Shown here: piece after piece, positions 41,730 to 45,936 of the stretch
How the letters are laid out: each line of letters starts with the position of its first letter
How positions within the stretch are numbered: position 1 is the stretch's first letter
From: Enterococcus hulanensis
GTDB taxonomy: Bacteria > Bacillota > Bacilli > Lactobacillales > Enterococcaceae
Direction: 5' to 3'
Assembly: GCF_005405485.1 (NCBI RefSeq)
Contig: NZ_BJED01000027.1
Span: 1 to 45,936, forward strand
DNA length: 45,936 bases
Position numbers and translations under genes: made by a program
The notes under the pieces: generated by a model
The model's database searches: none
What the model saw: only the letters and a program-made list of their open reading frames with translations
What the model was told of the DNA's origin: nothing

Positions 41730-42983
41730 TTGACTCGGGAAAAAGAGTTTACTGATCTGAAAAGGCAAATTGAGATCCAACAAAAAGACAGACTTCTTGG
41801 CATTGGTGATACGAATAAAGCAGAAAAATATTTTGCCACCAAGAATTATTTCAATGTTATCAATGGTTTTGAAAGTTTGATACTAGATGATTCAGTTCAG
41901 AATCAAAAAGTTTATTCTAAAGGTAAGAATATTAAAGATTTTTACAGGGTAAATAAATTGGATAAACGTATATCTGAGCAATTGTTTCTCCAAATATCAA
42001 ATGTAGAAATCGAACTCAAAACACGAATTGCATACTATTTTTGTGAAAAATACTGCCAAAATGGTGTACAAGATAATTTGAGATATCAGGATATTAATTG
42101 CTATACGTTACCATCAAGGAGTACTGGGAAACCAAAATATACAAGAAATTTTTATCAGCAAAGAACGAATCGACGCACTGGATCACGGGAAGTCAATCCG
42201 AAATCGAGTCATAAATTATTTACAAAGCATTCAATAAATATTGAAACTAATAGATTAAAATTTACCGGTAGTGTTACTCCAAATGGAAGCGATTATTATT
42301 TAAAGGGAAGTTTTTCTGGAACTATTAAAGGATTGAAGACAAATGTCTTTAATGGCACCTTGAAAGTATCTGCAAATAGGAATCCTCAGATAAACTTACC
42401 AAATGGAACTGTTACTGATTTTATGTTAAGCGGTGTCTCGGGCAGATTTGAAAATAGTTTATCTTACAGTGATTTTTGCAAAATCAAATATCCTTACATT
42501 TCGAGTTACAAAAAGCCTCCATTCTGGGTAATTATAAATACTTTGATGGTATTTGAGCTTATCGTATTATTTCATGGATTAGATCATGATATCCAAAACA
42601 AGATTGTAAATAATATGGGAGATTTTAATATCAATAATGGAGGAAAAGAAGAGTTTATTTTATGTCTAGAGGTACTTAATGAATTGAGGAATGTTACTGC
42701 ACACTATGGATTGGTCAGTCGTTATCGTACAGGAAGCAATATGACAATTGTCAGTACACTGATTCAGCGATTAAACCTGTCTCCGAAAACAACTGATAAA
42801 GTGATTCGATTTTATGATGTAATTAAAGTGCTTAGTCTGTTTAATACATTTTCACCGAAAAAGATTCAGAAACTTATGATAAGGTATTTAATCACCAATC
42901 AAGTACTATTGAAAAACGATATCAACCAGCGATTCTACAAACGGATAGGGGCCATTGGAGTATCTCCTTGGATTTCGATTTAG
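41730..42983 (+). CDS. Abi_2 (AbiD/AbiF)-family HEPN abortive-infection protein
   Basis: 417 aa from a TTG start 9 nt after AGGAGGG. The N-terminal part (about 1-130: IGDTNKAEKYFATKNYFNVINGF, then LFLQISNVEIELKTRIAYYF) and the C-terminal part (about 255-417, with ELRNVTAHYG) match the Abi_2 family; R-N-V-T-A-H is the Rx4H motif of HEPN ribonucleases. Between them about 120 residues (135-255) are Gly/Ser/Asn-rich and predicted beta, which the family usually lacks. Such proteins stop growth on phage infection. Low GC compared with neighbours suggests transfer. Confidence 0.82.
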   Translation: MTREKEFTDLKRQIEIQQKDRLLGIGDTNKAEKYFATKNYFNVINGFESLILDDSVQNQKVYSKGKNIKDFYRVNKLDKRISEQLFLQISNVEIELKTRIAYYFCEKYCQNGVQDNLRYQDINCYTLPSRSTGKPKYTRNFYQQRTNRRTGSREVNPKSSHKLFTKHSINIETNRLKFTGSVTPNGSDYYLKGSFSGTIKGLKTNVFNGTLKVSANRNPQINLPNGTVTDFMLSGVSGRFENSLSYSDFCKIKYPYISSYKKPPFWVIINTLMVFELIVLFHGLDHDIQNKIVNNMGDFNINNGGKEEFILCLEVLNELRNVTAHYGLVSRYRTGSNMTIVSTLIQRLNLSPKTTDKVIRFYDVIKVLSLFNTFSPKKIQKLMIRYLITNQVLLKNDINQRFYKRIGAIGVSPWISI

Positions 42984-43001
42984 AAATTAAGGGATTTGCA
43001 A

Positions 43002-43067
43002 ATGCGATTATTTGATGATATGATGTACACACAATATACGAGAGCCACGACGGCGTGTGTACTTTGA
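43002..43067 (+). CDS. Possible 21-aa peptide overlapping a hairpin
   Basis: ATG 43002 has AAGGG 8 nt upstream and starts 18 nt after the Abi gene stop. The peptide ends RATTACVL. An 8-bp perfect inverted repeat GTACACAC (43025-43032) / GTGTGTAC (43055-43062) lies inside it, and a terminator follows. This could be a leader peptide or a small RNA. Confidence 0.3.
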   Translation: MRLFDDMMYTQYTRATTACVL

Positions 43068-43085
43068 AAGAGGTACACTAAAGTC

Positions 43086-43117
43086 AGGAAGGAGGAGCTT
43101 AGGCTCTTCCTTTTTTT
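43086..43117 (+). terminator. Terminator downstream of the Abi gene
   Basis: Imperfect stem GGAAGGAG with CTCTTCC followed by seven T (and a second T run). It ends the Abi/43002 transcript. Confidence 0.7.
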
Positions 43118-43349
43118 AATTTTTTTTTCGAGGTAAGAAAAGCGATGCTTTTGTACATTAATTTAGGTATCTTGATAATAATTCCGATCATCTAGCAGGA
43201 GAATTTTAGTTGATTTATTTAAAATATTTTTACCCATTTTCACGTACCTTATCAGTGAAGAACTTTGATAGTACGCCATTTCCCATGCTATAATAAGGGC
43301 AAGAAAAGCCTTTTCAGCAGAATGCGACTATCTGGAAAGGTGCGAAAAG
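43118..43349. other. Upstream region of Rpn locus B
   Basis: AT-rich stretch without a convincing gene. A 15-codon hydrophobic frame from ATG 43144 lacks an SD and is not called. Confidence 0.5.
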
Positions 43350-43382
43350 ATGAAGAAGTATTTACCCACAAATGACCTATTT

Positions 43383-43509
43383 AGAAAAGTGGAGCGAACT
43401 CGGTCAGCTCTTGAACAATAAGACTAAAATTTTGATAAATTGCTCCTCAAATTTAACAAAATTTTCGCTTATTGCTTCAAAGAGCTTGTTCGTGCAACTA
43501 GACATGTTT
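43383..43509. mobile_element. Foldback (MITE-like) insertion in rpn
   Basis: 127 nt interrupt the rpn N terminus. The insert can fold on itself: AGCTCTTGAACAATAAG near its left end pairs with CTTATTGCTTCAAAGAGCT near the right, and AAAATTTTGATAAATT pairs with AAATTTAACAAAATTTT in the middle. TTTA occurs at both junctions (43380-43383 and 43507-43510), a possible 4-bp target duplication. No ORF. Confidence 0.6.
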
Positions 43510-44151
43510 AAGAAGATGTTGACCTCCGAAGATTCCCTGCATATCCTCAAAGCCTTTGTGAATGACCTTTTAGAAACGGATTTCAAAGAACTGCAACCCA
43601 AACAGACTTATCACATTGACAGCTATATCAGTAATTACGAAAAAGCACAACAAAAACCGAAAATCCAATATACCGAAGTCGATATCCTAGCAACAACGGA
43701 GGACGGCACCAAGACGACGATCGAGTGTCAGATCCAGCATCACGATCATTTCAACTCGCGAGCGCTGTTTTACTTGATCGAAGCTTTTCGTTCCTCATTA
43801 GGCAAAAAGAAAAGCAAAAACATTATCAAGGATAATCTGTTTTCAAGTTTGCATCCGGCTTACGGAATCAACATCATTGATTTTCACTTAGCTGATGCGC
43901 AAGGAGATGCCTTGCGACGCTTTCGACTACTTGATGAAAAGACCCAGCAGCCATTTTTGGGAGACCAAGAAGAAGAGCTGTTGATCCTATGTTTTCTTAG
44001 TCTGAAAAGTAAAAATATTCAGCCAAACTCCGCCGTGCACCACTGGCAAACATTCCTGAAAACCGGTGAAGTCGCCGCAGAAGCTCCCGAATATATCAAA
44101 GAAGCCAAAAAACGAATCGACTTTTACAACCTAGGAAGGGAGGAACAAAAA

Positions 44152-44349
44152 ATGATTATGAAAATAGATAAAGCCGAAGCTATTAGTAATGCGGTCATGT
44201 CTACTAAAGTGAGAGAAGGAATGGAACTTGCGAGAATTGAGAACGCTCAATCAATGTTGAAAGACAATCTCCCTTTAGAAACGATCTCCAAGTATTCCAA
44301 ATTAAGTATCGAGAAGCTGGAAGAGTTGAAAAGAGAGCAGGAGCAGTAG
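44152..44349 (+). CDS. Internal in-frame short Rpn product (RpnS-like), locus B
   Basis: GGGAGG (44138-44143) lies 8 nt before the in-frame ATG 44152, the same layout as in locus A. The product is 65 aa, opening MIMKIDKAEAISNAVMSTK and ending with the helical tail LSIEKLEELKREQEQ. It stays translatable although the nuclease start is broken. Confidence 0.65.
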   Translation: MIMKIDKAEAISNAVMSTKVREGMELARIENAQSMLKDNLPLETISKYSKLSIEKLEELKREQEQ

Positions 44350-44388
44350 GCTGTTTGATTGAAAAGAGTGTCAAGGAAGGGATAAAAA

Positions 44389-44583
44389 ATGAACAAAGCC
44401 GAGGCTATTAGTAACGCAGTTATGTCTACTAAGTTGAATCAGGGCAGAAGAGAAGGGCTGGAACTTGGGATAATTAAGGTGTCTCGATCAATGTTGAAAG
44501 ACAATCTTCCTTTAGAAATGATCTCCAAGTATACCGGTTTGAGTATTGAGAAGTTGGAAGAATTGAAAAAAGAGCAGGAATAG
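44389..44583 (+). CDS. Stand-alone Rpn tail, cassette B1
   Basis: 64 aa, MNKAEAISNAVMSTKLNQGRR..., the same tail as in 44152-44349, with its own strong SD (AAGGAAGGG). The variable part is LNQGRREGLELGIIKVSRSM. The upstream leader (44352-44388) is almost identical in all three B cassettes. Likely RpnS-like. Confidence 0.75.
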   Translation: MNKAEAISNAVMSTKLNQGRREGLELGIIKVSRSMLKDNLPLEMISKYTGLSIEKLEELKKEQE

Positions 44584-44628
44584 CAATCATCTGTTTGATT
44601 GAAAAGAGTGTCAAGGAAGGGATAAAAA

Positions 44629-44871
44629 ATGAACAAAGCCGAAGCTATAAGTAATGCGGTTATGTCAACTAAATTCAGAGAAGGTTTTGAGGAAGGATTT
44701 AAAGAAGGATTCAGAGAAGGGTTCAGAAAAGGAATCAGAGAAGGAAGGGAACTTGCGAGAATTGAGGTCGCTCACTCAATGTTGAAAGACGAACTTCCTT
44801 TAGAAACGATCTCGAAGTATTCCAAATTAAGCATTGAGAAGCTGGAAGAGTTGAAAAGAGAGCAGGAATAG
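44629..44871 (+). CDS. Stand-alone Rpn tail, cassette B2
   Basis: 80 aa with the longest variable part: FREGFEEGFKEGFREGFRKG, a run of 4-residue G-F-x-x units, then IREGRELARIEVAH and the conserved tail. Same SD and leader as B1, 45 nt after it. Confidence 0.75.
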   Translation: MNKAEAISNAVMSTKFREGFEEGFKEGFREGFRKGIREGRELARIEVAHSMLKDELPLETISKYSKLSIEKLEELKREQE

Positions 44872-44916
44872 CAATCATCTGTTTGATTGAAAAGAGTGTC
44901 AAGGAAGGGATAAAAA

Positions 44917-45123
44917 ATGAACAAAGCCGAGGCTATTAGTAACGCAGTTATGTCTACTAAGTTGAATCAAGGCAGAAGAGAAGGAATAAAGGAAGGTAGA
45001 GAACTTGAGAAAATTGATTTTGTCCGAGCAATGTTAGAAGATGGTCTTCCTTTAGAAACGATCTCTAAGTATTCCAAATTAAGCATTGAGAGGCTGGAAG
45101 AATTGAAAAAAGAAAATGAGTAA
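44917..45123 (+). CDS. Stand-alone Rpn tail, cassette B3
   Basis: 68 aa, MNKAEAISNAVMSTKLNQGR then REGIKEGRELEKIDFVRAML and the conserved tail (SIERLEELKKENE). Same leader and SD as B1 and B2, 45 nt after B2. The tail differs most from the others, consistent with independent drift. Confidence 0.75.
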   Translation: MNKAEAISNAVMSTKLNQGRREGIKEGRELEKIDFVRAMLEDGLPLETISKYSKLSIERLEELKKENE

Positions 45124-45285
45124 TTATACTGTCCGAATGATAAACTCGGATAAATCTGATTCAAAAAATCAAACAATCCAGTCTAAAAACTCAATTTCAG
45201 AAGATCATGGAAACGTTAAAAGAGCCCCATATTAACCAACTAAATCATTTGAAAAGTTAAAAACTAATCAGGAGGGAGGAGTAGA

Positions 45286-45519
45286 ATGTCTCAATCAACG
45301 ATTACATTTAGAATTCCCGATGATGAAAAAGAATTAGTATCGGAATACGCAAAGGTGCATAATTCTTCATTGACAGAACTTTATCGGAATGCCGTACTTG
45401 ATAAAATTGAAGATGAAATCGATTTGAAAACATTGCAGAATGCGATTAAGATCTCCAAAGAGAAAAAAGAAATGGGCATTTCTCAAGATGAGATGGAAGA
45501 GTTACTAAATGAAGTATAG
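45286..45519 (+). CDS. RelB-like antitoxin (ribbon-helix-helix)
   Basis: 77 aa. SD GGAGGGAGGAG. The N terminus STITFRIPDDEKELVSEYAK and SLTELYRNAVLDKI is a typical RHH DNA-binding fold of DUF6290/RelB antitoxins; the C terminus would wrap the toxin. It overlaps the toxin gene by 11 nt. Confidence 0.87.
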   Translation: MSQSTITFRIPDDEKELVSEYAKVHNSSLTELYRNAVLDKIEDEIDLKTLQNAIKISKEKKEMGISQDEMEELLNEV

Positions 45520-45781
45520 AGTTATTTATATGCCACAAGCACAGAAGCAATTGAAGAAAATGGATAGAAACCAAGCCACGATTATTGTTGCGTGGATCAG
45601 AAAAAATTTAGAAGGAACAACAGACCCACGTCAACACGGAAAAGGATTTACTGGAAACCGAAGTGGGGAATGGCGTTATCGCATTGGAAACTATCGAATA
45701 TTAGCTGTTATTCGTGATTCTGAAATTGTGATAGAGGTATTTTCAATTGGTCATAGAAGTGCCATTTACAAAAAGCAATGA
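45509..45781 (+). CDS. RelE/ParE-family toxin
   Basis: 90 aa. RelE fold marks: YMPQAQKQLKKMDR, then GEWRYRIGNYRILAVIRDSE and VEVFSIGHRSAIYK, including the conserved Arg and C-terminal His/Arg/Tyr region typical of mRNA-cleaving RelE. The 11-nt overlap with the antitoxin indicates coupled translation. Confidence 0.88.
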   Translation: MKYRVIYMPQAQKQLKKMDRNQATIIVAWIRKNLEGTTDPRQHGKGFTGNRSGEWRYRIGNYRILAVIRDSEIVIEVFSIGHRSAIYKKQ

Positions 45782-45936
45782 TAGTCTCGCAATTGCTGTG
45801 GTTACTGGGTTTGTCTCAACAGTGAAATAATCGATTAATGGCTGGATTTCATAGAAAAGGGGTTTGTCAACTAAACTGTGGAAGTTAATTAATTAAGTTT
45901 TCTAGTAAATAGCCTCTCACAGTATTTTTAAGCAAC

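Larger units (their letters stand above)
43350..44349 (+). pseudogene. Rpn-family PD-(D/E)XK nuclease, N terminus broken by a 127-bp insertion
   Basis: The original start ATG 43350 (AAAGGTG upstream) gives MKKYLPTNDLF, the normal Rpn N terminus, then runs out of frame into an insertion and stops. The rest, MFKKMLTSEDSLHILKAF onward, continues in another frame from 43504. The nuclease core is intact (TEVDILA Asp, IECQIQ Glu and Gln, SRALFYLIEAF). Removing 127 nt (43383-43509) restores one frame of about 290 aa. A product starting at Met 43504 would lack about 12 residues and has no good SD. Probably an inactive nuclease with an intact tail. Confidence 0.78.
44352..45123 (+). repeat. Tandem array of Rpn tail cassettes, locus B
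   Basis: Three leader-plus-ORF units (44352-44583, 44591-44871, 44879-45123). The leader CTGTTTGATTGAAAAGAG and SD are identical in all three. The first 45 nt of coding and the last 90 nt are conserved, and the centre varies in length in multiples of 12 nt. Confidence 0.85.

Noticed and set aside
45782-45936. Sequence after the RelE gene
   Set aside because: No ORF, clear hairpin or promoter that I could support in the last 155 nt.

Overview
The window looks like chromosome of a low-to-medium GC lactic-acid Firmicute, most likely Enterococcus. Supporting signs are a complete WxL surface operon (WxL proteins, a DUF916/DUF3324 protein and a small LPXTG protein), LPXTG proteins with MucBP, BspA-like and InlB B-repeat domains, a choloylglycine hydrolase, several PTS operons with cre-like sites, a T-box lysS, a glucose dehydrogenase/GlcU pair and an Fst-type toxin. 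The species is not determined; the GC-rich codon use in parts would suit the E. casseliflavus/gallinarum side of the genus (inference).

Layout. 1-3600: minus-strand operon PTS EIIBC - ADP-ribosylglycohydrolase - GntR, with a 26-bp perfect palindrome and a cre-like site at its promoter. 3797-5610: Rrf2 regulator, a 62-aa charged protein and a bile-salt-hydrolase-family enzyme. 5609-9230: RpiR regulator divergent from a cellobiose-type PTS EIIC, broken by one in-frame TAA, and a GH4 6-phospho-beta-glucosidase. 9269-11433: ArsR-rhodanese, thioredoxin reductase, thioredoxin. 11486-14571: a lipoprotein and a MucBP/LPKTG adhesin. 14742-16490: glucose dehydrogenase and GlcU-type permease. 16640-18404: lysine T-box and LysRS. 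18548-20458: TetR - DUF998 and a GyrI-like protein, with paired TetR operators. 20493-22160: an Rpn nuclease gene followed by stand-alone copies of its own C-terminal tail. 22361-22552: a 30-aa Fst-type toxin. 22623-25206: a ComK-like gene and a DUF1659/DUF2922 operon with a symmetric array of operator-like boxes between them. 25496-27141: a tyrosine recombinase gene enclosed by inverted repeats. 27249-32899: WxL operon. 33103-34606: two atypical winged-helix regulators. 34827-41506: a giant repeat-rich surface protein. 41730-43117: an Abi_2/HEPN protein. 43350-45123: a second Rpn gene with a tail-cassette array. 45286-45781: RelB/RelE-type toxin-antitoxin pair.

Two systems stand out. First, the 1.63-kb segment carrying the tyrosine recombinase is bounded by 24-bp perfect inverted repeats directly upstream of the WxL operon. 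Just inside the left repeat lies a near-consensus promoter (TTGATT - 17 bp - TATAAT) that now points away from the WxL genes into a terminator. Inverting the segment would point it at the WxL operon, so this reads as a phase-variable ON/OFF switch seen in the OFF orientation. Second, two Rpn (PD-(D/E)XK) loci each have an internal Shine-Dalgarno and ATG that would give a short C-terminal protein, and each is followed by two or three free-standing, separately ribosome-bound copies of that tail with variable glycine-rich helical repeats. In E. coli the short internal product is an antitoxin of the Rpn nuclease, so these look like nuclease plus multi-copy antitoxin arrays. Locus B has an N-terminal 127-bp foldback insertion that breaks the nuclease while the tail cassettes stay intact. 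With Abi_2 and RelBE beside it, the right end is a small defence cluster.
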